From: Flavobacteriaceae bacterium
Lineage (GTDB): Bacteria > Bacteroidota > Bacteroidia > Flavobacteriales > Flavobacteriaceae
NCBI GenBank assembly: GCA_029248405.1
Contig: JAQWJJ010000016.1
Location: 62,001 to 126,000 of the forward strand
Direction: 5' to 3'
DNA: 64,000 nt
Part shown: piece by piece, positions 25,949 through 34,739 of the stretch
Layout: every line of letters starts with the position of its first letter
Position numbering within the stretch: the stretch's first letter is position 1
Notes under the pieces: model-generated
Seen by the model: the letters and a program-made list of their open reading frames with translations, nothing else
Database searches by the model: none
What the model was told of the DNA's origin: nothing
Translations under genes and position numbers: made by a program

Positions 25949-26413
25949 ATGAAAAAAAATTTCTTATTTGCCGGCGTTTTTGGTCTCTTGATCATGACCT
26001 TGAGCTGCGCTGGTGGTCGCGAAATGGCGATAGAGACACCACCACCCTTCGAGGTAGCGGTGGCCTATAGCCAGCCATGGGCAGCAGGCACTCAATTGGG
26101 TGGCCGAGGCACCATACTCACCATTCTACTGGCACAACCTGAGCCTGGGATTGAGTTGGTCATGGTATATTTTAATGAACGCTGGCAAGATCTTACAACG
26201 ACATTGGGGCAGCCGGAGCGTTATAAGGCAGCATACACCGAGACTGAAATTTACACAACAGCCATAGAAGTGCCAAACATGGAGCAGTTCTCTTTAAGCC
26301 CGTCGCAAGCTATGGTTTATTATCTCAAAAATAAGAGGCCAAATTTGGCCCTAGTGAGTGATATTGAACTGCGGCCATTATTAGCCTATCCCTCAAATAA
26401 TCCAAATGACTAA
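25949..26413 (+). CDS. Lipoprotein of unknown function
   Basis: A 154-residue protein with a lipoprotein signal peptide: MKKNF start, hydrophobic core, and the lipobox TLSC at Cys20. The mature part is compact and has no motif I recognise; it contains paired Gln-Pro-Trp and WQDLTTTLGQPERY stretches. It lies after the atp terminator and 10 bases before dut, so it could be co-transcribed with dut, though a functional link is not obvious. The outer membrane is the likely location. Confidence 0.7.
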   Translation: MKKNFLFAGVFGLLIMTLSCAGGREMAIETPPPFEVAVAYSQPWAAGTQLGGRGTILTILLAQPEPGIELVMVYFNERWQDLTTTLGQPERYKAAYTETEIYTTAIEVPNMEQFSLSPSQAMVYYLKNKRPNLALVSDIELRPLLAYPSNNPND

Positions 26414-26423
26414 AGTTTTATAA

Positions 26424-26858
26424 ATGACCATAAGTGTAATCAATAGATCGGGCCAAGAATTACCCCACTACGAAACATCGGCTTCAGCAGGCATGGATTT
26501 GCGGGCTTGTATTAATGAACCGGTGATCTTGGCGCCTATGGCTCGGGCCGTCATCAAGACGGGGCTCTATATAGAGATTCCTGTAGGTTATGAAGCACAG
26601 GTGCGGCCGCGCAGTGGACTGGCGGCTAAGTTTGGGATCACAGTGCTTAATGCTCCTGGCACCATAGATGCCGATTACCGTGGAGAGATTGGAGTGATTT
26701 TGATTAATTTGTCTGAAAATGTCTTTGTCGTCGAAAACGGAGAGCGTATCGCACAGCTGGTTATTGCGCAACATGAACGTGCGCAGTGGCGAGAAGTTGA
26801 GGAGTTGTCTCAGACCAAAAGAGGTGCTGGAGGTTTTGGAAGCACAGGAAAAAAATAA
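26424..26858 (+). CDS. dut: dUTP diphosphatase
   Basis: Hydrolyses dUTP to dUMP and pyrophosphate, keeping uracil out of DNA and feeding dTMP synthesis. The 144-residue protein has all five trimeric dUTPase motifs: [45 protein letters not shown] and the glycine-rich C-terminal arm [11 protein letters not shown]. It is 21 bases ahead of the sugar nucleotidyltransferase gene. Confidence 0.97.
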   Translation: MTISVINRSGQELPHYETSASAGMDLRACINEPVILAPMARAVIKTGLYIEIPVGYEAQVRPRSGLAAKFGITVLNAPGTIDADYRGEIGVILINLSENVFVVENGERIAQLVIAQHERAQWREVEELSQTKRGAGGFGSTGKK

Positions 26859-26879
26859 TTAACTGTTGAAATTGAATTT

Positions 26880-27896
26880 ATGAAGATAATTGTACCAATG
26901 GCGGGCAGGGGTTCTAGACTTCGACCTCATTCGCTTACAGTCCCGAAACCTCTTATTCCTGTTGCAGGACAACCCATTGTTCATCGACTTGTCAGGGATA
27001 TTGCAAAAATTTTAGATGAACCCATTGAAGAGGTCGCTTTTATTCTTGGTGACCCAGCGTTTTTTGGTCCAGAAGTGGCTCAAGAACTTTTAGATTTGGC
27101 CCAGGGACTGGGCGCTAAGGGCTCCATTTATCGCCAGCTTGAACCCATGGGTACAGGTCACGCGATCATGTGCGCAGAACCTTCTTTGAGCGGCCCTGCA
27201 GTTGTGGCCTACGCCGATACCCTGATACGCGCAACTTTTGCTCTGGACAAAGATGCAGATAGCGTCATTTGGACCAAAAAAGTGGACCATCCAGAGGCGT
27301 ATGGCGTGGTCAAACTCGATCAAAATGGACACATTACTGAGCTGGTTGAAAAACCCAAAGATTTTGTCAGTGACGAGGCGGTTATTGGTATTTATTATTT
27401 TAAAGAGATAGGATTGCTCAAGCACGAGCTGCAAAACGTGATGGATCAAGGAATCATGCATCAGGGGGAATATCAGATTAACGATGGCATCAAGGCGCTC
27501 ATGGCACAGGGCAAAATATTCAAATCAAGCACTGTTGATCAGTGGATGGATTGTGGCAACAAAGAAATTACCCTTAAAACCAACACGCAAATGCTCGGGT
27601 TTATGCAGGATGATGACGCCCCCCTGAGAGGATCGGACATTGAATTGACCAACGCGACCATTATCGAGCCATGTTTCATTGCCTCTGGAGCGGTCATCCG
27701 TGAGGCCACTGTAGGCCCTTTTGTTTCTGTAGGGCCGCGCACGGTAATAGAAAACACAACGATCAGCCACAGTATCGTACAGGCCGATAGCCACATCGTT
27801 AATGCCAGTTTGCGCGAGGCGATGATCGGTAATCATGTGGTCTTTGACGGTAATTTCACCAAAATAAGCCTAGGGGATTATAGCAAGTTGGAATGA
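26880..27896 (+). CDS. Sugar-1-phosphate nucleotidyltransferase
   Basis: Makes an NDP-sugar from a sugar 1-phosphate and an NTP. The N-terminal domain carries MAGRGSRLRPHSL followed by VPKPLIPVAG, the G-x-G-x-R and K-P core of the family. The middle includes EPMGTGHAI and PEAYGVV, and the C-terminal 80 residues look like a left-handed beta-helix (TIIEPCFIASGAVIREATVGPF). RmlA, GlmU-N and mannose-1-phosphate guanylyltransferases share this layout, and the nucleotide and sugar cannot be decided. Its stop overlaps the next gene's ATG. Confidence 0.87.
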   Translation: MKIIVPMAGRGSRLRPHSLTVPKPLIPVAGQPIVHRLVRDIAKILDEPIEEVAFILGDPAFFGPEVAQELLDLAQGLGAKGSIYRQLEPMGTGHAIMCAEPSLSGPAVVAYADTLIRATFALDKDADSVIWTKKVDHPEAYGVVKLDQNGHITELVEKPKDFVSDEAVIGIYYFKEIGLLKHELQNVMDQGIMHQGEYQINDGIKALMAQGKIFKSSTVDQWMDCGNKEITLKTNTQMLGFMQDDDAPLRGSDIELTNATIIEPCFIASGAVIREATVGPFVSVGPRTVIENTTISHSIVQADSHIVNASLREAMIGNHVVFDGNFTKISLGDYSKLE

Positions 27897-29251
27897 GGTC
27901 AATTGTTTACATCTTCTTAGTGATCGGCCTGAACAGCGCCGGTCTGGCAAGCCAAACACCGACTTCGGTCGACACGACCTCTTACAGGTCTGCTCAGAAG
28001 ATATTTGACAACTTATTTTTTGAGGCCATCAAGCAGCGTGGTATCGAAAACCATAACTTGGCTATAAAGGCCATTGACCAGGCACAAGAATTGCCTCAAT
28101 TGACAGCAGAACAACAGACGGCCTTAGCCTTTGAGCGCGGAAAAAACAATTTGGCATTGGGACAGTATCATCAAGCCGAAGAAGCTTTTCTTTTTGCGAC
28201 AAAATCCCAGGACTATAAAAGAGCTGCTCAGGAAGGCCTTTACTCTGTCTATCATGAGCAAGGGGATTACGGTAGGGCTTTGCCAGTGGTCAAGAAATTG
28301 GCTCGCGGGGATGCAGAATATCTCATAGATGTGGTCAAAATACACATCCAACAGAGAGATTTTATGCTCGCGATTCAATTACTGGATAGCTTGGACCATA
28401 AGTGGGGCGAAAGCCCTGTGCGTAAAGTTTTGAGGCAAGAGGTGTATCAAAACACCAATGATGCCGAACAGTCCTTAGCGTTACTTCAAAAGGAGGCTAA
28501 GGGTGAGGTGCCTTCAGAGCAGCATTACCTGAACAAAGTATATGCCTTGAGTCAAAAGAATATGGTTGCAGAGGCCTTCAAAACCGCGCTCGAATGGGAA
28601 AAAAACTATCCCAATTCAGGGCAAGCGAATTTAGCCCTTTACAAATTTTATAGAGACCAACAGCGTCATGATAAAGCTTTAGAAAGCATGAATGTCGTGC
28701 TTTTAGATCCAATAGTCAAAGATGTTTCCGTGCATCAAGTGGTCAAGGATTATTTGGCCTTTATACATGCGCAACCACAATATGAATGGACATTGAATCG
28801 TTATCTTACGGAGTTTTCAAAACGTCAGGATGCCGAAATCTATCAATTACTGGGGCAGTATTTTGCGGTAAAAGGAGGGGGAACTCAAGCCATAGAATTC
28901 CTGCAGCGCGCACAGAAAATAGACCCGAACAATCACAATATTTATACGCAGTTGGCCGCCCTAAACTACCAACAGCATCAATATGATCAGGGCATTGAGT
29001 ATGCCGAGCAAGGCCTTAATTTATTTCCTGCACAGTCTGTATTTTATTTGTTGATGGCCAAAGGTTACAGAGCCAAAGGAGCCAATAAGCAGGCATTGGT
29101 TTATTTGGAGATGGGATTAGATTATGTCCTTGATTTTGAACAAGAGGGCCGATTGATTTATCAGGAAGGAGCGGCCATATATCAGGAACTCGGTCAATCC
29201 GATCAAGCAGCATCGTGGCGAAAATTGGGACAAATCAATACAGATGAATAA
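27893..29251 (+). CDS. TPR-repeat protein, exported
   Basis: A 452-residue protein with a signal-like N-terminus ending near GLASQTPTS and then about ten tetratricopeptide-like helix pairs, e.g. ALAFERGKNNLALGQYHQAEEAF and IYTQLAALNYQQHQYDQGIEYA. TPR arrays bind other proteins. It overlaps the nucleotidyltransferase by four bases and the DUF4292 lipoprotein by eight, forming a packed envelope-related unit. I recognise no more specific function. Confidence 0.8.
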   Translation: MRSIVYIFLVIGLNSAGLASQTPTSVDTTSYRSAQKIFDNLFFEAIKQRGIENHNLAIKAIDQAQELPQLTAEQQTALAFERGKNNLALGQYHQAEEAFLFATKSQDYKRAAQEGLYSVYHEQGDYGRALPVVKKLARGDAEYLIDVVKIHIQQRDFMLAIQLLDSLDHKWGESPVRKVLRQEVYQNTNDAEQSLALLQKEAKGEVPSEQHYLNKVYALSQKNMVAEAFKTALEWEKNYPNSGQANLALYKFYRDQQRHDKALESMNVVLLDPIVKDVSVHQVVKDYLAFIHAQPQYEWTLNRYLTEFSKRQDAEIYQLLGQYFAVKGGGTQAIEFLQRAQKIDPNNHNIYTQLAALNYQQHQYDQGIEYAEQGLNLFPAQSVFYLLMAKGYRAKGANKQALVYLEMGLDYVLDFEQEGRLIYQEGAAIYQELGQSDQAASWRKLGQINTDE

Positions 29252-30029
29252 ACAAATAACCTTTAATAAGTGGCTGGTATTGATCTGGTTGGTGTCAGTG
29301 TTGTACGGATGTAAAAGTGCCGAAATCAGCATGGAGGGTCCAGACAAGAAGTGGTCTACAGCTCAAATCATTCGGGCGCACAATCAGGCCCAAAGCGATT
29401 TCAAAACGCTCTCTGCGCGGGCTCAGTTGACTATTGATACTCAAGAAAAAAAACAAAAAATCAGCTTGAGTTTGCGCATGCTCCATCAAGACACAATATG
29501 GGTTAAGGCTTCTGTGTTTGGCGTGACGTTGGCCAAAGGCGTCTTGACTCCTGACCGTGTCCAGTTTTATGAAAGTCTGACGAAATCGTACTATGATGGT
29601 TCTTTTCAGGCCCTGAGACAATGGCTGGGATTGCCCCTGGATTATGCACAAGTCGAACGTCTTTTGTTAGGACAGTCCATTGTGCCTTTGACCAAAGAGA
29701 TGGGGCATTCAATTCATGATAAGCACTACCAACTAGGCCCGGTCAATCTTGATGAAAACTTGGTGTTCAGCACCGAAATTCGCCCTCAAGATTATAAAAT
29801 CGGCAAAGCTGATTTAAGGATGAATGTGCCGAATCAATCGCTTCGGATCACTTATCCGTCTTACCATAAGGACACACATATTAGTCCAGAAGAAATCGTT
29901 TTGACGTCTAAAGGCGCACAGGTGAATACCACGATCATGTTGTCTTTAAAAAACATCGAATACGGACGAAAAATAAGATTTCCATATCTGGTGCCTGAAG
30001 GATTCAAGCGCCTTAATTTAGCACTATGA
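29244..30029 (+). CDS. DUF4292 lipoprotein
   Basis: A 261-residue lipoprotein with lipobox YGC at Cys23. The mature part is beta-rich (FKTLSARAQLTID, KQKISLSLRMLHQDTIWVKASVFGVTLAKGVLT, VQFYESLTKSYYDG), a pattern of the DUF4292 family, which resembles the LolB/LppX fold that carries lipids or lipoproteins. It lies between the TPR protein and the EnvC-like protein in overlapping genes. A role in outer-membrane lipoprotein or lipid handling is inference. Confidence 0.82.
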   Translation: MNKQITFNKWLVLIWLVSVLYGCKSAEISMEGPDKKWSTAQIIRAHNQAQSDFKTLSARAQLTIDTQEKKQKISLSLRMLHQDTIWVKASVFGVTLAKGVLTPDRVQFYESLTKSYYDGSFQALRQWLGLPLDYAQVERLLLGQSIVPLTKEMGHSIHDKHYQLGPVNLDENLVFSTEIRPQDYKIGKADLRMNVPNQSLRITYPSYHKDTHISPEEIVLTSKGAQVNTTIMLSLKNIEYGRKIRFPYLVPEGFKRLNLAL

Positions 30030-31249
30030 GGAGACGGCATATTACAGCAGTGGTTTTGTTTTTCTTGACAAGTGTCTTAAGTGTTGGGGCGCAAACTTCC
30101 AAACAAAAGGCGCTTGAACAGCAACGTCAGCAGCTCCTAGAAGAGATCAGAGTCATCAATGAACTGCTTTTTGCCACAAAGGACGAAAAAAGCTCGCTTT
30201 TAGTGACTGTACAAAGCTTGGATCAAAAAATCAGCGTGCGTCAAAATTTGATCAGAATTACCAACGAACAGGCTAATTTATTGACGCGAGAGATCAACGG
30301 AAACCTGAGCAGTATCAGTCAACTCAAGGACGAATTAGCGGCCCTTAAGGAGGATTATGCGGCCATGATCCTCAAGTCCTATAAAAGCAAATCGCAACAA
30401 AGCCGATTGATGTTTTTGCTTTCTTCTGAAAACTTTCTACAAGCTTATAAGCGCTTGCAGTACATGCAGCAATACAGTCGATTCAGAAGAAAGCAAGGCC
30501 TAGAAATAGAAGAGCGGACCTTAGCACTCAATCGCCTCAACCAGCTTCTTATTGACCAGAAAAAAGACAAAGAACGTTTGGTCATTCAAAGCCGCCAAGA
30601 GAAGACCCAATTGGGTCAGGAAAAAGCAGAGCAGGAAGTTCTTTTGCGCGCTTTAAAGAAAGAAGAACAGACCTATGGTAACCAAATCAGAGAGAAGCAA
30701 AAAGAAGCGCGTAAAATCGAATTGGCCATTGATGCACTGATTAAGGCGGCGATTGCTGAGGCCAATAAAGCCAAGGGCGGGTCTGAGGCTAAAGCTACTG
30801 TATTTGCTTTGACACCAGAGGCAGAAGCATTGGCAGCGGATTTTAAGAATAATAAAGGCAAACTTATTTGGCCAGTGGCAAAGGGTAGAGTCATGACGCC
30901 GTTTGGCAAAAGACAGCATCCCCAATTTCCAAATGTCACCCAAGACCATAACGGTGTCGAGATCATAACGGAAAACAATGCAGAGGCTCGGGCAGTTTTC
31001 TCGGGGGAAGTCCTACAGATACAGCAACTCAAAGGAGCCAATAAAGCCGTTTATGTGCGCCATGGAAATTACATCACCATTTACAATAACTTGGCTCAAG
31101 TTTTGGTCAAAAAAGGGCAAAGAGTATATGCCAAGCAGCCACTCGGGACTGTATTTACACATCCGACAACAGGACAGACAGTGTTGAAGTTTTTTATTTA
31201 TCAGAATACCCAGAAACTAAATCCTGCCACCTGGATCTACAAAATGTAA
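30026..31249 (+). CDS. EnvC-like murein hydrolase activator
   Basis: A 407-residue periplasmic protein with signal peptide (residues 1-22, ending VGAQ), a long coiled coil (about 25-245) and a C-terminal LytM/M23 domain (about 285-407, beginning GKLIWPVAKGRVMTPFGKRQ). The catalytic zinc residues are degenerate: HNGVEI replaces H-x-G-x-D, and the usual H-L-H-F-E is replaced by VLKFFIY. It therefore should not cleave peptidoglycan itself but activate amidases, as EnvC does. It overlaps the DUF4292 gene by four bases, and the convergent rhodanese gene ends five bases away. Confidence 0.88.
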   Translation: MRRRHITAVVLFFLTSVLSVGAQTSKQKALEQQRQQLLEEIRVINELLFATKDEKSSLLVTVQSLDQKISVRQNLIRITNEQANLLTREINGNLSSISQLKDELAALKEDYAAMILKSYKSKSQQSRLMFLLSSENFLQAYKRLQYMQQYSRFRRKQGLEIEERTLALNRLNQLLIDQKKDKERLVIQSRQEKTQLGQEKAEQEVLLRALKKEEQTYGNQIREKQKEARKIELAIDALIKAAIAEANKAKGGSEAKATVFALTPEAEALAADFKNNKGKLIWPVAKGRVMTPFGKRQHPQFPNVTQDHNGVEIITENNAEARAVFSGEVLQIQQLKGANKAVYVRHGNYITIYNNLAQVLVKKGQRVYAKQPLGTVFTHPTTGQTVLKFFIYQNTQKLNPATWIYKM

Positions 31250-31253
31250 GGAA

Positions 31254-31625
31254 TTACTCTTGCCACTCTGTGTAGCCTCCTTCTAAGTCATAGATGTGCT
31301 TAAATCCTAATGAGTCCAATTGTAATGCTGCTTTGCCACTTCTATTTCCTGATCGGCAATAAAGATAGACAGACTGTGCTTTGTCAAGAGCAGCAATCTT
31401 TTGCACAAATGAATCTTGTGCTAAAAAATCAATATTTACGGCATGAGCAATATGACCTCCATTATATTCTTCAGGGGTTCTGACGTCGATGATCAAAGGG
31501 CTTGTTTTTTCTATAGCCAAACGTAAAGCAGCAGGATCAATCAGATGAATACTTGAAGTCTTTTGGGCGTTGAGCGTTCCGAAACAGACGGTCATCAAGG
31601 CGATTAGGAGGATGTTTTTCATCAT
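31254..31625 (-). CDS. Periplasmic single-domain rhodanese
   Basis: A 123-residue sulfurtransferase-type protein with a cleavable signal peptide (ends LNAQ, about residue 21). The rhodanese core shows IIDVRTPEEYNGGHIAHAVNID and the active loop YCRSGNRSG with catalytic Cys90. It probably moves sulfane sulfur in the periplasm. It lies 27 bases downstream of the persulfide dioxygenase-rhodanese gene on the same strand, so the two likely share a transcript and a sulfur-handling role. Confidence 0.88.
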   Translation of the reverse strand: MMKNILLIALMTVCFGTLNAQKTSSIHLIDPAALRLAIEKTSPLIIDVRTPEEYNGGHIAHAVNIDFLAQDSFVQKIAALDKAQSVYLYCRSGNRSGKAALQLDSLGFKHIYDLEGGYTEWQE

Positions 31626-31652
31626 AGATTTAGGTTGGTGTTGTAAGCTGTT

Positions 31653-33062
31653 TTAGAGTGTTGACGGGCAAACATATTCTGTGCGTGGTAGATGTGTTGC
31701 GGCAATACTTTTATAGCCTCCCGCCACATCAATATGATGATGAATGCCTCTACTCTTGAGTATAGAAGCAGCAATTACGCTGCGATATCCCCCAGCGCAG
31801 TGGAGGTAAAATGGGGTGTCTTGTGGCAATTCAGCTAAATGATTGTTGAGAAAATCTAGGGGTGCATTTTGTGCATTTTGCAAGTGCTCAGACAGATATT
31901 CAGAGGGCTTGCGCACATCAAATACAGGGTGGTCTTCTTGACTCAGGGCTTGTGCAAAGGCCTCAGCAGAGATAGATTTTATTGCGTCACACTCCTTTGA
32001 GGCTGCTTGCCATGCAGAAAAACCACCGTTCAAATATCCCAGCGTTTGGTCAAAGCCAACCCGAGACAAACGGGTAATGGCCTCCTCTTCACGACCCTCG
32101 GGCGCCACCAGCAATAGGGGCTGGTTGATGTCTGCGATTAGCGACCCCACCCAGGGCGCAAAAGAGCCGTCAAGGCCAATAAAAATTGACCTTGGAATGT
32201 GTCCTTTTACGAACTCGCTTTCGTGTCGTACATCCAGAATAATTGCCCCGGTCTCTTGTGCGGCAACTTCAAAAGCATCAGGACTCAGGGGCTGGATCCC
32301 TCGATTAATGACTTGTGCAATATCGTCATAACCTTCTTTGTTGAGTTTTACATTGAGTGGGAAGTAATCAGGCGGCGGCAGCAATCCATCGGTCACCTCT
32401 TCGATAAACTCTTCTCTGGTCATGTTTGCGCGAAGCGCATAATTCATTTGTTTTTGATTGCCCAGCGTGTCGACAGTTTCTTTCATCATATTTTTGCCAC
32501 AAGCAGAGCCAGCGCCGTGCGCAGGATAAACAATAACATCGTCAGCGAGCGGCATGATCTTGTTTCGCAGACTGTCAAACAGCATGCCAGCGAGATCTTC
32601 CTGGGTCATATCATCTGCTTTTTGTGCTAAATCGGGTCGGCCAACATCTCCCAAAAACAAAGTGTCACCACTAAAGATAGCGTGATCCCTGCCGTTTTTG
32701 TCGCGCAAAAGATAAGTCGTGCTTTCCATGGTATGACCGGGTGTGTGCAGTGCAACAATGGTGAGGTCACCTAAAGAAAAATGCTGCTGGTCTTGAGCGA
32801 TGACGCAGTCAAATGAAGGGTGCGCATTGGGACCAAAAACTATGGGGGCACCTGTTTGTTTGGAAAGGGTCACATGACCGCTCACAAAGTCTGCATGAAA
32901 GTGTGTTTCAAAAATATACTTAATGGAAGCCTTCGCGTTTTTGGCGCGCTCAAGATAGGGTTTGGTCTCTCTTAGAGGGTCAATAATGGCGACTTCCCCA
33001 TTGCTTTCAATATAATAAGCCCCTTGTGCAAGACATCCTGTGTAAATTTGTTCAATATGCAT
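31653..33062 (-). CDS. CstB-like persulfide dioxygenase-rhodanese fusion
   Basis: A 469-residue cytoplasmic protein with three domains. The metallo-beta-lactamase domain (1-240) has THFHADFVSGH at 53-63, the mononuclear iron-site form of persulfide dioxygenases. A first rhodanese-like domain (about 260-355) has no cysteine in its loop (VAPEGREE). A second rhodanese domain (about 365-469) has the active loop HCAGGYRS with Cys422. This dioxygenase, pseudo-rhodanese, rhodanese order is that of staphylococcal CstB, which turns persulfides into thiosulfate and so detoxifies sulfide. The next gene is a periplasmic rhodanese. Confidence 0.88.
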   Translation of the reverse strand: MHIEQIYTGCLAQGAYYIESNGEVAIIDPLRETKPYLERAKNAKASIKYIFETHFHADFVSGHVTLSKQTGAPIVFGPNAHPSFDCVIAQDQQHFSLGDLTIVALHTPGHTMESTTYLLRDKNGRDHAIFSGDTLFLGDVGRPDLAQKADDMTQEDLAGMLFDSLRNKIMPLADDVIVYPAHGAGSACGKNMMKETVDTLGNQKQMNYALRANMTREEFIEEVTDGLLPPPDYFPLNVKLNKEGYDDIAQVINRGIQPLSPDAFEVAAQETGAIILDVRHESEFVKGHIPRSIFIGLDGSFAPWVGSLIADINQPLLLVAPEGREEEAITRLSRVGFDQTLGYLNGGFSAWQAASKECDAIKSISAEAFAQALSQEDHPVFDVRKPSEYLSEHLQNAQNAPLDFLNNHLAELPQDTPFYLHCAGGYRSVIAASILKSRGIHHHIDVAGGYKSIAATHLPRTEYVCPSTL

Positions 33063-33084
33063 GACTTCATCAATTTATGTTCAA

Positions 33085-33112
33085 CAAAGGTATTCTTTTT
33101 GCTTGTGACCAA
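33085..33112 (-). promoter_or_regulatory. Promoter TTG-N17-TACCTTTG for the persulfide dioxygenase gene
   Basis: On the - strand TTG at 33112-33110 and TACCTTTG at 33092-33085 are 17 bases apart; the start codon is 22 bases further on. No palindrome for a sulfide-sensing repressor such as CstR is evident in this short gap. Confidence 0.5.
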
Positions 33113-33140
33113 GCGCCTTAATAAATCACTGCGGAGGGCC

Positions 33141-33659
33141 TCAAGAGGCGGCCATAAACAGTGCTTTGAGCTCAGTAGCCTCTTGAGCCTTCATTTTCCC
33201 TGCCAAAACCAAACTCAATTGTTTCCTGCGCAAGGCAGATTCAAACCGACTTTTTTCTAATTCCGTTTCTGGCTTTAGGCCAGGCACAGAGACGGGGCCG
33301 CCCATTTCGTCCACAGCAACAAAAGTGTAAATCGCTTCGTTGGCTTTTGTTTTTTTGCCACTTTCGCGGTCTTCAAGCCAAACATCGATATACACCTCCA
33401 TAGAACTATTAAAAGCTCTCGAGATTTGCGCTTCGACTGTGACCACACTGCCCAATGGGATCATTTTATTGAACGCCACATGATTGACAGAAACCGTCAT
33501 GACGATGCGCCGGCTGTGACGACGCGCGGCAATGCTTGCCGCCCGATCCATTCTGGCCAAAAGCTCACCGCCAAACATGTTGCCGATAGGATTTGTTTCG
33601 CTTGGAAGCACGAGATCTGTGACTATTGTTCTCGAATCTGCAGGGGTCTTATATTCCAT
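33141..33659 (-). CDS. Acyl-CoA thioesterase (hotdog fold)
   Basis: A 172-residue YciA/ACOT-type thioesterase that hydrolyses acyl-CoA. The hotdog core has NPIGNMFGGELLARMDRAASIAA, with the catalytic-type acidic residue in the long helix, and VSVNHVAFNKMIPLGSVVTVEA. A C-terminal helical tail (about 130-172) is usual in the family. It is on the same strand as the sulfur genes but 78 bases upstream of their promoter region, so it is probably a separate unit. Confidence 0.92.
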   Translation of the reverse strand: MEYKTPADSRTIVTDLVLPSETNPIGNMFGGELLARMDRAASIAARRHSRRIVMTVSVNHVAFNKMIPLGSVVTVEAQISRAFNSSMEVYIDVWLEDRESGKKTKANEAIYTFVAVDEMGGPVSVPGLKPETELEKSRFESALRRKQLSLVLAGKMKAQEATELKALFMAAS

Positions 33660-33720
33660 AATGAGATTGGGATTAAAATGATTGGCGACCGACTAAGGAG
33701 GTTCGGCCATCTAAACTAGA

Positions 33721-34623
33721 TTATTGGACCAATAACCAGGCGTCTTTATTGTCTTCTTTTTGAATGCGCCTCAAGGCGTTAATGGCGTCATCACGCTCCA
33801 AAAAAGATTGGTAAACAACCTGATGCAAACCATATGTATTCACGCCGATGATTTTTGCGTTATAGCCTTTTGCCGCAAGTTGATTGATTTTTTTGTGTGC
33901 GTTTTGCTCAATTCTAAAGGCGCCAGCAACAACGTGGTATGGGGTTGCCGGCTGAGGAATGACGACCTCCATGACTGGAACTGCACTGCTGACCTCAAAG
34001 GTAGCTTCTTGGAGTTTTTTGGTGACCAGATGGGACACATTTTGCTGGGCATCCAAATTAAATGACGCGACCTGTTGGTTGTATTTTTGGGTGGCACCGA
34101 AACCACCAATGCTAAGCGCAATAAGCGCTACTGCTGCATAACGCCAAATAGGGATCGACTTGGCGGGCCCATCGAAAAGTGGTTTGACCTTGGTGGCCTG
34201 GCCCTGACGATTAACTTGTGAGACAACTATTGGCCCAAGGCCGAATGAGGAAGTGGCAAAATTAATCTGCCCCGATGGTTCAAAAATGACGATACCGTCA
34301 GAGGTACTTTTTAGGCCGCCTAAGGCGCCACAATCTAACACAGCACCTTGTTGGAGACGCTGGGTCATTTCTGCACTGAGCGCTCTGAGGCGTTGAAGGG
34401 CCAATTCGTAAGGGACGCCATCGACATCTGATAAGTAATGGGCCAAGAGACCATCATTGGTTTGCAATTGACGGTTAAAGGAAACAGATTTGCCCGGAGG
34501 GGTAAATTGTCCTGCCGCATCAACGACAGCCGAATGATGCCTGGTCAAAAAGGCGCCGAAACCGGGCACAATAACGCATTCATAGCGAAATAATAAGGAC
34601 TGAATGTGGTTGAAAACTTCCAT
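33721..34623 (-). CDS. SPOR-domain protein with CCDC81-like HU domain
   Basis: A 300-residue membrane protein. The N-terminal region (1-120) has CVIVPGFGAFLTRHH and SFNRQLQTNDGLLAHYL, the pattern of the prokaryotic HU/CCDC81-like domains found in Bacteroidota. One membrane helix follows (160-177), then a periplasmic linker and a C-terminal SPOR domain (226-300, YHVVAGAFRIEQNAHKKINQL). SPOR domains bind peptidoglycan lacking stem peptides at division sites. A cytoplasmic HU-like part joined to a wall-binding part could link nucleoid or protein partners to the septum; that is inference. Confidence 0.86.
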   Translation of the reverse strand: MEVFNHIQSLLFRYECVIVPGFGAFLTRHHSAVVDAAGQFTPPGKSVSFNRQLQTNDGLLAHYLSDVDGVPYELALQRLRALSAEMTQRLQQGAVLDCGALGGLKSTSDGIVIFEPSGQINFATSSFGLGPIVVSQVNRQGQATKVKPLFDGPAKSIPIWRYAAVALIALSIGGFGATQKYNQQVASFNLDAQQNVSHLVTKKLQEATFEVSSAVPVMEVVIPQPATPYHVVAGAFRIEQNAHKKINQLAAKGYNAKIIGVNTYGLHQVVYQSFLERDDAINALRRIQKEDNKDAWLLVQ

Positions 34624-34628
34624 TTAAA

Positions 34629-34659
34629 CAAACTTAATTTTTTTTTTGGCGGCAATCAA
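34629..34659 (-). promoter_or_regulatory. Promoter TTG-N20-TAAGTTTG for the SPOR gene
   Basis: On the - strand TTG at 34659-34657 and TAAGTTTG at 34636-34629 are 20 bases apart; another TTG gives a 16-base spacing. The start codon is only five bases after the -7 box, so the mRNA would begin at or next to the ATG. Confidence 0.5.
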
Positions 34660-34739
34660 CTCCAGACGGAATTAATTTTTAACAATAAAAATATTGCCCT
34701 ATATTTAGTGTGCTCCCCGCAGCAAATATTCTTGACAAT

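Noticed and set aside
33024-33260. Short + strand frame between the persulfide dioxygenase and thioesterase genes
   Set aside because: It overlaps the promoter and both genes and shows no recognisable protein feature.
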